Positions 45,041-55,600 of a stretch of 64,000 nucleotides of DNA are shown here, piece by piece. The notes beneath the pieces were generated by a model. The model searched no databases. It was not told the origin of the DNA and saw only the letters and a program-made list of their open reading frames with translations. How positions within the stretch are numbered: position 1 is the first letter of the stretch; every line of letters begins with the position of its first letter. Source of the stretch: G965230065 sp965230065 (GTDB taxonomy: Bacteria; Bacteroidota; Bacteroidia; Cytophagales; Cyclobacteriaceae); NCBI GenBank assembly GCA_965230065.1, contig OZ245942.1, positions 1,674,001-1,738,000 of the forward strand. Reading direction: 5' to 3'. The position numbers were made by a program, and so were the translations under genes.

Positions 45041-46480
45041 ATGAAATTTATCAGTTTGTTCTTATGCTTACTGTCGTGTACAATGATGGTTCTCCCCGCT
45101 AATGGGCAGGCATCGAAAGACTATTCAGAAGCATTCAGGTTAATTGAAGTTTGGCTGGAAGCACAAAAGGATTTTGAAAACCTTCCGGGGATCACTGCTG
45201 CGGTCATTAAAAACCAGGAAGTGCTATGGACCGGAGGATTCGGAAAGGCCAATGTAAGCGGAGAAATCGAAGCAGCACCCCGCACTATCTACAGCATCTG
45301 CTCTATTTCCAAGCTTTTTACCGCCATAGCCATCATGAAATTGTACGATGAAGAAAAGCTGCGATTGGACGACAAGGTAAGCGATTTGTTACCCTGGTAC
45401 AACCTGGAACAACAATATCCTGAAAGCGGTCCCATTACGGTCCGCTCCCTTTTGACCCATTCCTCAGGATTACCACGGGAAGCGGCTTATCCGTATTGGA
45501 CGGGGCCCGATTTCCCCTTTCCTTCCCAAGAAGCAGTGAAAAGCAAATTAGGAGAACAGCAGACCCTGTATCCGGCTGCCACTTATTTTCAGTACAGTAA
45601 CCTGGGCCTTACCTTGTTGGGCGAAATTATCGAAGAAGTGAGCGGGCAACCCTATGAAACCTACATCCAGGAAAATATTCTCACCCCTTTGGCACTCAGC
45701 GACACCCGTACCGAATTGCCCAAATCGCAACTCGGCAGTCAACTTGCCATCGGCTATAGCGCCCTGAACCGGGAAGGGAAACGGGAAGCCGTGAATTTTT
45801 TTCAGGCAGAAGGGATACAAGCCGCAGCCGGGTTTTCGTCCAATGTACTGGATTTGGGGAAATTTGCCTCCTGGCAACTGAGGTTGCTGGGGAGCAAAGA
45901 GGTGGAAATATTACGGCCCTCTACACTCAATTACATGCATAGGGTACACTGGACAGACCCGGACTGGGAAACCACCTGGGGTTTGGGATTCAGTGTTAGC
46001 AAATCAGATGAAGGAGGGATGAGGGTAGGGCACGGGGGCTCATGCCCCGGTTACCGTACCCAGCTATCCATTGATCCCAAAAATCAAATGGCTTATGTGG
46101 TGATGATCAATGCCAATGGCACAAGTCCGGGCAAATATGAAAAAGGAATCCGAGAAATCATGAAAAAAATGAAGCCACCTGAAGATGAGGCAAATACACC
46201 CACCGTCGATTTGAATGATTTTAGTGGATATTACAGTGTACAGCCGTGGTGGAGCGAAATGTATGTTGCCCCCTGGCATGACAAATTAGTGGTTTTGGAT
46301 TTACCTACCGATGCTCCGGGCGATAATATGACGTTCTATCAACATATAGAAGGTGATACTTTCAGAAGAGTACGGGATAACGAAACCCTGGGCGAAACCT
46401 TTGTTTTTGAGCGAAATCAACAGGGCTACATCATCAGCGTGCAGACCCATAATAATAACTATACAAAGCTCGATAGATGA
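45041..46480 (+). CDS. Secreted class C beta-lactamase-type serine hydrolase
   Basis: A 479-residue protein with a signal peptide (cleavage near ANGQA, 24). The catalytic Ser88 and Lys91 lie in SICSISKLF, the SxxK motif. The YxN-like motif is in FQYSNLGLTLLGEI near 186. A GHGGSCPGY element near 330 takes the place of KTG. The C-terminal 90 residues form a separate small beta domain (about 388-479) of the kind often attached to such hydrolases. These proteins act on D-peptides or esters and are usually not beta-lactamases in the clinical sense. It begins 168 nt after the YdeI gene. Confidence 0.85.
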   Translation: MKFISLFLCLLSCTMMVLPANGQASKDYSEAFRLIEVWLEAQKDFENLPGITAAVIKNQEVLWTGGFGKANVSGEIEAAPRTIYSICSISKLFTAIAIMKLYDEEKLRLDDKVSDLLPWYNLEQQYPESGPITVRSLLTHSSGLPREAAYPYWTGPDFPFPSQEAVKSKLGEQQTLYPAATYFQYSNLGLTLLGEIIEEVSGQPYETYIQENILTPLALSDTRTELPKSQLGSQLAIGYSALNREGKREAVNFFQAEGIQAAAGFSSNVLDLGKFASWQLRLLGSKEVEILRPSTLNYMHRVHWTDPDWETTWGLGFSVSKSDEGGMRVGHGGSCPGYRTQLSIDPKNQMAYVVMINANGTSPGKYEKGIREIMKKMKPPEDEANTPTVDLNDFSGYYSVQPWWSEMYVAPWHDKLVVLDLPTDAPGDNMTFYQHIEGDTFRRVRDNETLGETFVFERNQQGYIISVQTHNNNYTKLDR

Positions 46481-46649
46481 GTATTGAACAAAACATCTCA
46501 AATTCAATCGATGCACTTTGGAGTATAGCAGAGAGAGTGCCCAAAAGGGTGTAGGCCAATGTTGAATAATCGCTACATTGGAGTTAAAAATTTACCCATA
46601 AAATGGTTAGTTTTGTATTAGAGTATGTTTAAATTTTATCCTTTGGGAC

Positions 46650-46747
46650 GGTTCGCCGTTGCGATGCAAATCGCCACTATATGAACCGCGCGGCGGATCG
46701 TCTGAGTTTGCATTTTTTTTACCCCGTAGCTTAGGCTACGGTTTTTA
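46650..46747. repeat. Branched palindrome followed by a terminator-like hairpin
   Basis: GACGGTTCGCCG near 46649-46660 pairs imperfectly with the region ending at about 46703, enclosing GCGAT/ATCGC. Next comes CCGTAGC/GCTACGG (46725-46731 and 46736-46742) directly followed by TTTTTAT, a good intrinsic terminator on the plus strand for the serine hydrolase gene. The rest of the 46481-46779 gap shows nothing else. Confidence 0.5.
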
Positions 46748-46779
46748 TGCTGTATTTAACAAGTTTTCTCATCCCATCT

Positions 46780-46905
46780 TTAACCTTCACGAATGAAACG
46801 GTCATTATACAGGTAATACACCTGATCCACCATCTGGATGTCCATTGTAGGGTGTTGAGGATTGATCAGAAAGTTGTATTCTGAGGGAGAGTGCACGGAA
46901 GCGCT
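46780..46905 (-). pseudogene. C-terminal remnant of a RES-domain toxin
   Basis: Forty-one codons between an in-frame TAG and a TAA encode the hallmark end of RES toxins: HSPSEYNFLINPQHP followed by a strand segment and DRFI. In the family, the residues around N-L/I-I-N-P-x-H-P close the NAD-degrading fold. The first two thirds are absent. It lies directly downstream of the Xre/MbcA-type antitoxin remnant, the normal order of antitoxin then toxin. Confidence 0.7.
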
Positions 46906-46908
46906 CTA

Positions 46909-47160
46909 TTATACTATTCCGTGATACAGGCGGATCAACTCGGCTTTTACTTCAGCACAACCGGCGTAGGTATCCAGTACCTCAAGGAGAATTCTGTTGA
47001 GATAGGCATGATACGTATGCATCCATTTATGGATATTTTCTACCCTTTCCAGGGTTTCTAACGTCTGTTCGTACACCTCCTTAATCGCTAAAAATCGTTC
47101 AGACTGTTGTCTGTTCAGCTTTTTTTGTGCCAAAAGGTTGGAATACCCTTTCCTGCTCAC
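46909..47160 (-). pseudogene. Remnant of a Xre/MbcA/ParS-type antitoxin
   Basis: The 83-residue frame begins with GTG. It matches the toxin-binding domain of RES-type antitoxins: SERFLAIKEVYEQTLETLE, then a conserved Trp (KWMHTYHAYL), then ILLEVLDTYAG, and ends AEVKAELIRLYHGIV, against the family pattern PLELLDTxxGxxxVxxLLxRIxHG. The frame continues upstream about 20 codons (SRKGYSNLL region) with no proper start, and the N-terminal helix-turn-helix is missing. With the toxin reduced to its last 41 codons downstream, the module is inactivated. Whether the fragment is still translated is unknown. Confidence 0.72.
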
Positions 47161-47298
47161 TGAAACAAGGTTGTTTACGGTTTTAGGAAATTTCTTTCTT
47201 TCATTTCCCTCTTCTTATTTGTAAATTACATATATACCCTTTCAGCCTGTCTAGATACTTTGACGAAAGTGTTTTTATGAGATCAAACCCTCAAACCC

Positions 47299-50200
47299 AT
47301 GAGAAAAGGGATCATTTTTTTATGTGTTGTTTGGGTAGGTTACCTTCCTACTGCTGCCCAACCTGACCTGATAAGGTTTGATTCCCTAACTATAGACCAA
47401 GGATTCCCTGCATCAAGAGTGTTCAGTTTTTTGAGGGATACAAGAGGGTTCATGTGGTTTGGTACCCAGGACGGATTAGTCCGGTATGATGGGGTGGATT
47501 ACCAACTATATTATCCGGACAAAAACGATTCTACCCAGTTATACCAAAGTCATGTTTTCTATCTGTTTGAAGACAGCCAGGGAAGGATTTGGCTGTCTGC
47601 AGGAATTGGGTCTAATACGGACAAAACCGTTCAGGTTTTTGATCCAAAAACGGAAAAATTCACCCGGATGAATTTCAACTCCTTTGTTAATGTTTGGTGG
47701 TACAATCAACTGAACGCCCAAAATTATTTTTTGGAAGATGAGGAGGGTAACATATGGGTAAAATGTTATAAAACAGGCCTGTATAAAATCGAGAATCCCT
47801 CCCTCCATCAATATGCTGTTACCAACTACAAAGTTTCATCAGATTATCCGCAGGATGCTTCGGCAGATTCGGTGAGCGTCTTATTTATGGATAGTCGGCA
47901 AAAGTTCTGGGTAGGCACCCGCAATGGATTGTATTTGTTTGACAGGGGCGCTGAGAAGTTTATCCGGTTTGCTGATGATAAAGAAGGAAAACCCGATCAG
48001 GTTACGGGTATCGTAGAAGACAAAAAAGGAAACCTCTGGGTCAATTACGAACGAAAAGGGTTGTATTTGTTAAACCCTGATACCAAGGAGTTCATTGAGA
48101 AATGGCCGGAGCCCAATCCCACCCCCTCATGGTTCAATGCCAGGTACCTCCTCCTCGACAATGCTGACAATCTCTGGATGCTCGGACAACGGGACAGCAC
48201 GTATTTACATGCATCATTGGACCGTTATGACATTAATACGGGGGAGGTATCCCGGTATTTTGAGTCCGGATCGGAATCAGTAACGCTCTGGCATTTTTTT
48301 CATCAAATTGACCAGGAAGGCAATATTTGGGCATCAGTATTCTATAAAGGGGGCATCTATTTGTATAATCCGGATGCCAGGTCATTCGAGTTAGTGAGTC
48401 AGCTCCGACCAGGTGGCGTTCACAACTTTTATTTCGACCGATACAAGAACATCTGGGTGACTGATTGGGAAAGAGGGTTGTGGAAGTTTCACTACTCCAA
48501 CCAGAAAATGAAAATACTCTCCCACGAACCCCTGAGAGGCAACGTTTGTATAGAAGATCATCAAGGCAATATCGTAATGGCGAGTAGCAAGGGAGGCATC
48601 ATTCGCTATACGCTGAATGCCGCCCGGGAGGTGGTAGAAAAAGAATATATACTCAAGGAAATAAATTGTGGTAATCTCATACAAGACAAAAGTGGCAAGC
48701 TATGGGCATCCTGTACCAATCAGGAAACCATAGAACTGGTCAGTATTGACCTTGCATCTCATGACATAAACCGTTTTCCCTTGCCTCCCCATCTCGAGAG
48801 TATCCGGTCTGTCACTGAAATTCCACATCAGGGAATCATGGTGGGTTCAAGGAGCAATGGTCTTTTTTATTATGAATACAAAACAGGTGAAATCACCCAA
48901 TTTTTACATGACCCGGATGATTCGACGAGTATTTCCACTAATATTTTGAATCGTATTATTGTTGATGGTCAAAACAGGGCATGGGTATACAATCAAGTGG
49001 GATTTCATCTTTTCGACGTAGATCGTAAAAATTTTGTCCGTATTGATCCTGGTGGTATCCTTGAAAAGTTTGAAAACGTCTACGAAGTTTATGCACATAA
49101 AAATGGACAATTCTGGATAGGGGGAGTGTATGGGTTGAGTTTGTATGAGCCTATGACCGGAAAAATTCACCAAAGTTATTTGGTCAAAGATGATTTTCCG
49201 ACCAAAGATATTCAAAAAATAATTAGGGATGATGCAGGGAATTTATGGTTGGGAGCAAATTCCGGATTGGTCTGTTTCAATGTAAAGGAAGAGCAGTTTA
49301 AGACGTATGATACCACCGATGGTTTACCTTCCAATGGTATCCAGGCAGCATGCAAACGAGCCAATGGAGAACTGGTATTTGGCACGTTTCAAGGATCGGT
49401 CATTTTTCATCCGGATCAACTGCCCATCAATGAGCAACCGCCTAACCCAGTATTCACGGAACTCCGCTTGTTCAATGAAAAGGTTGCTATTGATGGAAAA
49501 GTGCTTTCCAAAAGCATTGCTTATTCTAATGAAATTGTGCTGAGCCACGACCAAAATGTCATCTCTTTTACTTATTCCGCCCTGAGTTTTGCCAACCCGG
49601 CCAAAAACCAGTATGCTTATTTCATGGAAGGGGTTGACAAGGATTGGAATTATGTGGGCAACCAAACCTTTGCCAGCTATGCCGGTCTCCCATTCGGTAA
49701 GTACACATTGAGCCTGAAGGCTTCCAATAATGATGGCTTATGGAATGAAACACCCGCTACCTTGCAGGTCACCATCCTGCCTCCCTGGTGGCAAACGGGG
49801 TGGGCTTATGCTTTGTATGCTTTGCTGGCCTTTGGCCTGCTTTTGTCAATCCGTCGTTATGAAATCAAACGCCTCAAACTCAGACAAAGGGCCATTCATC
49901 TGGCTGAGGTAGATACCCTCAAAACCCGCTTCTTTGCCAACATTTCCCATGAGTTCCGTACTCCCCTCACCCTCATCCTGGGTCCGGTCAAACAACTCAT
50001 GGCCATGTATGCTGTTCCTGAAGCCCAGCCGTACCTCAACGGCATACAGCGCAATGCCCAACGATTGTTGCACCTGGTCAACCAACTGCTGGACCTCTCC
50101 AAACTAGAAGCCGGAAAACTTAAGCTGGAAGCGGTGAAATCTGATATTGTGAGTTTTCTCAAAGCCCGGGGCCATGCCTTTTCTTCCCTGGCCGAATCCA

Positions 50201-51534
50201 AAAGTATTCACTTTTCCATTGAGCTTCCTGAAGAAAAGATCGGGGCTTATTTTGATCGGGATAAGCTGGAGAAAATCATCAACAACCTGCTTTCCAATGC
50301 CTTTAAATTCACACAGGAAGGAGGGGCAGTGTCACTGAAAGGGCAAAGGGTCACCCAACACAGCCAAGATTGGATGCAGATCCTGATAGCCGATTCCGGC
50401 AAGGGCATTCCCGCTGAAGAAGTTGATAAAATCTATGACCGCTTCTATCAGGTGGATAGTTCTCATACAAGGGAACAGGAAGGCAGTGGCATTGGGCTGG
50501 CCCTCACCAAAGAACTGGTGGAATTACATCATGGGGTGATCAATGTAGAAAGCAAGGCAGGGAAAGGCACGACCTTCACCCTTTTGTTGCCCTTAGGCAA
50601 AGCGCATCTCAAAGAAGCTGAAATCATCCAGGAAATGCCACTTCCGGAAGAAGAAACCGGGATGACTGAATCCAAACTACACCCCTCGGACTTAATGTCC
50701 TATCCACAAGAAAATTTCCTGCATGAAGATGAAGATACAGCTCAGGTATCAGAAAAACCGGTGGTGCTGATTGTAGAAGATCACCAGGAGGTGAGGGCAT
50801 TTATCCGTGATTCCATCGGCGATCAATACCAGGTGCAGGAAGCTGAAAATGGAAAGGTAGGTGTAGCCATGGCCAAAGAACTCCTTCCCGATCTGATCAT
50901 CTCTGATGTGATGATGCCCAGCATGGATATGCCCGAGATAGACGGATATGAATTATGTGAAAAGATCAAAACCGATGAGTTGACCTCACACATCCCTGTA
51001 ATTTTGCTCACTGCAAAGGCAGACCGGAAAAGCAAGCTGACAGGATTGGAGACCGGGGCGGATGATTACCTGGCCAAGCCATTTGATGGAGAAGAATTAC
51101 AACTCATCATCAGGAACCGCATAGAAGAGAGAAGGGTAATGCGGGAAAAGTTTAGCAAAGATATCACCCTGGAACCCAGGCACATTGCGGTTTCCTCACT
51201 GGATGAACAATTCCTCACCAAAGTGCTGGACATCATAGAGCAACACATGGAAGATGAAAGCTTCACAATAGAAGATTTGAGTCAGCAGGCAGGGTACAGT
51301 CGTATGCACTTTTACCGCAAGCTCAAAGCCTTGAGTGGACAAACACCCTCACAGTTTTTACGCACAATCCGGCTCAAGCGGGCGGCTGCACTATTACAGC
51401 AGAAAAGTGATACCATTTCCCAGGTTGCCTACCGGGTGGGATTCAGTAGTTTGTCCTATTTCAATAAATGTTTCAAAGACCAGTTTGGCATCACTCCTAA
51501 GCAGTATGCAGCATTTGATCAGGAAATAGAATAG
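47299..51534 (+). CDS. Hybrid two-component system protein (HTCS), AraC output
   Basis: A 1411-residue single-chain regulator. After the signal peptide (cleavage near TAAQP, 21) two-component beta-propellers fill 22-760 (repeats such as DTRGFMWFGTQDGLVRYDG). A Y_Y_Y domain (about 765-830), a transmembrane helix near 840 (ALYALLAFGLLLSI), and the histidine kinase with H-box FFANISHEFRTPLTLILGP near 880 follow. The ATPase domain contains DSGKGIPAEEVDKIYDRFYQ. The receiver has Asp in IISDVMMP near 1200. The AraC helix-turn-helix (about 1305-1411) has GYSRMHFYRKLKALSG and AYRVGFSSLSYFNKCFK. Such proteins sense oligosaccharides in the periplasm and turn on nearby polymer-use genes. The receiver carries a short insertion after the phospho-site. 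Confidence 0.95.
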   Translation: MRKGIIFLCVVWVGYLPTAAQPDLIRFDSLTIDQGFPASRVFSFLRDTRGFMWFGTQDGLVRYDGVDYQLYYPDKNDSTQLYQSHVFYLFEDSQGRIWLSAGIGSNTDKTVQVFDPKTEKFTRMNFNSFVNVWWYNQLNAQNYFLEDEEGNIWVKCYKTGLYKIENPSLHQYAVTNYKVSSDYPQDASADSVSVLFMDSRQKFWVGTRNGLYLFDRGAEKFIRFADDKEGKPDQVTGIVEDKKGNLWVNYERKGLYLLNPDTKEFIEKWPEPNPTPSWFNARYLLLDNADNLWMLGQRDSTYLHASLDRYDINTGEVSRYFESGSESVTLWHFFHQIDQEGNIWASVFYKGGIYLYNPDARSFELVSQLRPGGVHNFYFDRYKNIWVTDWERGLWKFHYSNQKMKILSHEPLRGNVCIEDHQGNIVMASSKGGIIRYTLNAAREVVEKEYILKEINCGNLIQDKSGKLWASCTNQETIELVSIDLASHDINRFPLPPHLESIRSVTEIPHQGIMVGSRSNGLFYYEYKTGEITQFLHDPDDSTSISTNILNRIIVDGQNRAWVYNQVGFHLFDVDRKNFVRIDPGGILEKFENVYEVYAHKNGQFWIGGVYGLSLYEPMTGKIHQSYLVKDDFPTKDIQKIIRDDAGNLWLGANSGLVCFNVKEEQFKTYDTTDGLPSNGIQAACKRANGELVFGTFQGSVIFHPDQLPINEQPPNPVFTELRLFNEKVAIDGKVLSKSIAYSNEIVLSHDQNVISFTYSALSFANPAKNQYAYFMEGVDKDWNYVGNQTFASYAGLPFGKYTLSLKASNNDGLWNETPATLQVTILPPWWQTGWAYALYALLAFGLLLSIRRYEIKRLKLRQRAIHLAEVDTLKTRFFANISHEFRTPLTLILGPVKQLMAMYAVPEAQPYLNGIQRNAQRLLHLVNQLLDLSKLEAGKLKLEAVKSDIVSFLKARGHAFSSLAESKSIHFSIELPEEKIGAYFDRDKLEKIINNLLSNAFKFTQEGGAVSLKGQRVTQHSQDWMQILIADSGKGIPAEEVDKIYDRFYQVDSSHTREQEGSGIGLALTKELVELHHGVINVESKAGKGTTFTLLLPLGKAHLKEAEIIQEMPLPEEETGMTESKLHPSDLMSYPQENFLHEDEDTAQVSEKPVVLIVEDHQEVRAFIRDSIGDQYQVQEAENGKVGVAMAKELLPDLIISDVMMPSMDMPEIDGYELCEKIKTDELTSHIPVILLTAKADRKSKLTGLETGADDYLAKPFDGEELQLIIRNRIEERRVMREKFSKDITLEPRHIAVSSLDEQFLTKVLDIIEQHMEDESFTIEDLSQQAGYSRMHFYRKLKALSGQTPSQFLRTIRLKRAAALLQQKSDTISQVAYRVGFSSLSYFNKCFKDQFGITPKQYAAFDQEIE

Positions 51535-51771
51535 TTTTTTGCAGCGGCCAGACTTCTAATGTTACATATAAGCAAGTAAATGTTACTTCCTTCCAGAACG
51601 CTTTCCAGATACCCATAAACCCCCATTTACAGGTTACATAATTGATATGCAATGCGAAATATGTGGAAGTTTCACAGAGGCATTCCTTTGTATTATTGTA
51701 TTGCACGTTGCTCATATCTGAACCGACTACAAAAGTTCAGGTTCTCAACGATTACACTGATCAGTATTTTA

Positions 51772-51807
51772 AGGTGGGCCCACCTGATAGAAGGCTCCGA
51801 AAGGAGC
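51772..51807 (+). promoter_or_regulatory. GC-rich palindrome and hairpin before the HExxH gene
   Basis: AGGTGGGCCCACCT (51772-51785) is a perfect palindrome and is followed by GCTCC/GGAGC around GAAA (51794-51798 and 51803-51807). They end 37 nt before the start codon at 51845. They stand out in an AT-rich gap (51535-51844) that shows no other gene; operator or leader structure are both possible. Confidence 0.5.
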
Positions 51808-51844
51808 ACCGAAAATCGATCAATCACCTTTAATACTGAAAATC

Positions 51845-52588
51845 ATGAAACGATTATTCATGCTGACCCTGGCGATCCTCTGCCTCGGGGTTACTAAGAA
51901 CATCTATGCTAAAATTAGAAATGGCTATAATGAGGAAATCAAAAAAACTGAAAAATACATTCGTAATCTCAACGAAATCGCCAAAGAAGTATTAAACACA
52001 GCTCAACGTGAAAGACTGACAACATTGCTGAAAACGGGCTACGCCACCGCAGAAAAATTAAGGGAAAATCACACAAAAACACAGGAACTCATTACTATGC
52101 TCAGGACGGTTGATGCTGGATTGTATGATGAGATCAATACCATCAAAGATAGGGAAGGCAATGAAACAGATGTGTATGTGAAAGTAGTAGACAGACTAGA
52201 GCAGGACTTAGGGGGAGCTACCAATTTAAGTCAAAGCGTCGAAAACCCGAATGTGTACACCTCTGAATATGGAGATTATTCCGTGAGCGTGAGGGTAGTC
52301 TATCCATCCCTGGAAGAAGCCCTGCGAATATTGGTGCACGAACTGGGTCATGTGCGGTACCAGGTGCCTCATCTGGCGGTTTATTGTAAGTATTACAAAC
52401 AATATTATCGGCACTCTCATTCTAACAGCAATAATATTGGACACGATCCTCATGACCCCAGTAACTTATCGGTAAAAAAAACATTAAAAACATTCAAAGA
52501 ATCTCTGAGAAGATATAAAAAAGAGAGGAAAAATCTGGCAGGGAATGACAGTACGAACTACCACATAAAAACCGACCGCCAACGATGA
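51845..52588 (+). CDS. Secreted HExxH putative metalloprotease
   Basis: A 247-residue protein with a signal peptide (MKRLFMLTLAILCLGVTKNIYA). A helical region with many Lys/Glu fills 30-110. A zinc-binding HExxH motif follows (LVHELGHVRY near residues 164-173). His-rich and Tyr-rich residues come after it (YCKYYKQYYRHSHSNSN, then HDPHDPSN), which could supply a third ligand, and the C-terminus is basic. No family was recognised. The gene lies between two giant hybrid regulators, so it may be part of the system they control. Activity is inference from the motif alone. Confidence 0.62.
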   Translation: MKRLFMLTLAILCLGVTKNIYAKIRNGYNEEIKKTEKYIRNLNEIAKEVLNTAQRERLTTLLKTGYATAEKLRENHTKTQELITMLRTVDAGLYDEINTIKDREGNETDVYVKVVDRLEQDLGGATNLSQSVENPNVYTSEYGDYSVSVRVVYPSLEEALRILVHELGHVRYQVPHLAVYCKYYKQYYRHSHSNSNNIGHDPHDPSNLSVKKTLKTFKESLRRYKKERKNLAGNDSTNYHIKTDRQR

Positions 52589-52649
52589 AAATTATTCTAC
52601 GCATCTAATATAGATTTCAGACCTTTCCTCATCCTGAGTGACAGCAAAG

Positions 52650-55600
52650 TTAGCTTTTTAGGTTATGGTTAAATGGTTTGCTATATGCTTTTGGGGATTT
52701 ACCAAATCGCTGTTGAAAACGCGTTGAAAAATAAGAAAGGGAAATAAACCCTGTTTCGTAAGCGATTTCGGTGATGCTACCAAACTGTTGTTCAATAAGT
52801 GCTGCCGCCCGCTTCAAACGCATCTCCCGGATAAATTCGTTGGCTGAGAATCCTGTCAAAGCATGTAATTTCCGGTAAAGCTGGGCACGGCTCACCCCTA
52901 TCTTTCTACAGAAATCCTCTACGCCGAAGTGAGGGTTGGAAAGCTGGTCTTCGGTAATTTCCATCACCCTCTGTAAAAACCGCTGATCCTGAGAACTCAC
53001 GGCTAACTCCTGAGGCGCTACCTGGATATTTTGGGCGAATATCTCTTTTAGCTTTTCCCGTTGCCGGATTAGGTTCTTTACTCTTGCCAATAACTCCTGC
53101 TCATTGAACGGTTTGGTTAAATAATCATCGGCCCCGGTTTCCAGCCCTTCTATCTTACTGTATACATCTGCCCTGGCAGTGAGCAGGATCACCGGAATAT
53201 GGCTGGTTCGCACATCATTTTTCAGATTTTGACACAAGCTGTATCCATCCATCCCGGGCATCATAATATCGGAAATGACCAGATCAGGAATTTCTTTGAG
53301 TGCTCGCTCGAGTCCTTCTACACCATCTTTGGATTGGGAAACCTTATACTCATTTTTTAAAATTCCGGTGATAAAATGGCTTAAATCCTGATGATCCTCT
53401 ACCACTAAAATCTGCTTTCTCTTTTTGGCATTCTTGTCCGTTTCTACTTCTGTCGCTTTCGGTGGCGCTGCTACTTGTCTGAATGTTGTTTTTACCTGCG
53501 ATTGTTCTTCTTTATCCACAATCTCAGCAGACGTATAATATGCGCTTCCTATTGGAAGGTCAACCGTAAATAACAGTCCTTTTCCTGCTACACTATTTAC
53601 TGTTATCTTTCCCTTGTGCAGTTCCACCAGTTCCCGGGTAAGTGCCAGCCCCAAACCACTACCTGCCATGCCATGCTGACGAGATGATCCGGCCTGATAA
53701 AAACGGTCAAATATGCGGCCGATCTCTTTTTGTGCGATACCCGGGCCGTTATCTTTTACCCTCATTTGCACCCAGTCATCATCCATGTCTTTTGTTTTTA
53801 CTTCCAGCCACACCTCCCCGTTTTCGGGCGTAAATTTTAAGGCATTGCCCAACAGATTAGATACAATTTTATCCAGCTTATCGGCATCCAGAAAACCCTT
53901 GACTTGTTTGTCGGGCAGGCGAAACGTAAAACCAATGTTTTTTTGACAGGCTAAGGGAACAAAAGTCTGCACCATGCCTTCCATCAACCTGGTGACATTG
54001 TGTTCGGCTACTTCCAGGCGCATATTTTTGGCTTCCAGCTTGGAAAGATCGAGCAACTGGTTGATCAACTGAAGCAGCCTTTCAGCATTTCTTAACAGGA
54101 CTGTACATTGTTCCTGCTTTTCATCTTCCGTAAAGTTTCCTTCCTTTATTTTTTTTACCAGCCCTAAAATCAGGGTCAAAGGAGTACGGAATTCATGGGA
54201 GATATTGGCAAAAAACCGGGATTTGGATTTTTCAATCTCATGAATCTTCTCCGATTCCAGCCTGTTTGCATACAGCAAAGCATTTTCCAGAGAGATGGCT
54301 ATTTGCGTGGAAAGAATTTTTAATAATTCGAGCCGTTCCGCTGAAAATGCGCCTTCGATCTGGTTATTCTCCAGGTAAAAAATAGCCATGAGTTTTTCCT
54401 TTCTTATGACAGGAAAGCATAAAACCGATAAGGGATGATTGGATTGAATGTATGGATCATGTACATAGCGAACATTTTGAGTAGCATTATCCAATACAAC
54501 GTGTTTGCGGGTTCTTGCCACAAAGTGAACAATCGCCAAAGGCAGCTCTGTTGATTTTTCTACAGGTATTTCCTGTAACACCTGTACCATCCCTTGTGCA
54601 TTGCCTGTAGCCTGAATACTCAAATGATCATCTTTGTTTTCAATCAGGACTCCTTTTTCAGCTCCGGCACTTTCAATCACATTTTTCATCATTTTCTCAA
54701 CCAGGTTGGAAAGCACTATTTCACTGGAAATAGCCTGGACAGCTTTGATGATACTCATGAAATCAAATGCACGCGGCGTTGTGGTATCTTCTGTTTTTTC
54801 CTGTTTGTGAATGGGTAAATCAAAATATGCAGGATAACGCGTTTCCAATTGCTTTACTTTGGCAAAGGCGCCCCATTGGTGATATAATTTCCGGGCTTCC
54901 CATACATGACCCGTAGCGGAATTTTTTAAGCCTTTCTCAATATAAAAATCAGCAAATAACTCTTCGGCAAGGGCCTGAATTTGAATAAAACCATATTTTT
55001 CCGCTTCAACTACAGATTTAGTATAATAATCTTGCGCATCCAAAAAATTATTTTCAATGCGAGAGATTTCAGCGCAAATCAAATAATATTTATGTGCAAA
55101 ATTATCCGGACAAGCTTCGGCACGTAATCTGAGATTTTCTAATGATTTTTCAATTTCTTCCCAATAAGGGCTTTTCCTTTCTGATACTATCTCATCAAAC
55201 CTTTGGGTAATAAACAGGGACGCATAAAAATCAAAATCTGCCCACTTAATGTTTGTCATCAATGCTTTATGAAAGCGCCTGGCTTTTTCAATAAAACCCA
55301 AGGGAGCCTTTGATTCCGGAAACCAGCAATAGTATTGTAGTTGATTGTGATAATAAAAGCCTAAGGTGAAGGGATTTTGCTGAACCAGGATATCGTTTAT
55401 TGATGCGGATATGTAGATTGAATTTCCTTCCGGTGTATCCATCAGATGTTTTATCAGATGGCGTTCAATGTTACCCAAATCCTGCCACATTATCACTTCT
55501 GATTCCTCTCCTCCCTTTATGATATTATGGGTTGCCTCAAGCATGTGATGCAGGGAGTCTCCCATGGCCAGCCGGTGAAAAAATATATCTAATCTGACAT

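Noticed and set aside
51642..51897. Two overlapping plus-strand frames before the HExxH gene
   Set aside because: They overlap each other and the real gene start and have no recognisable features; the palindromic leader explains the region better.
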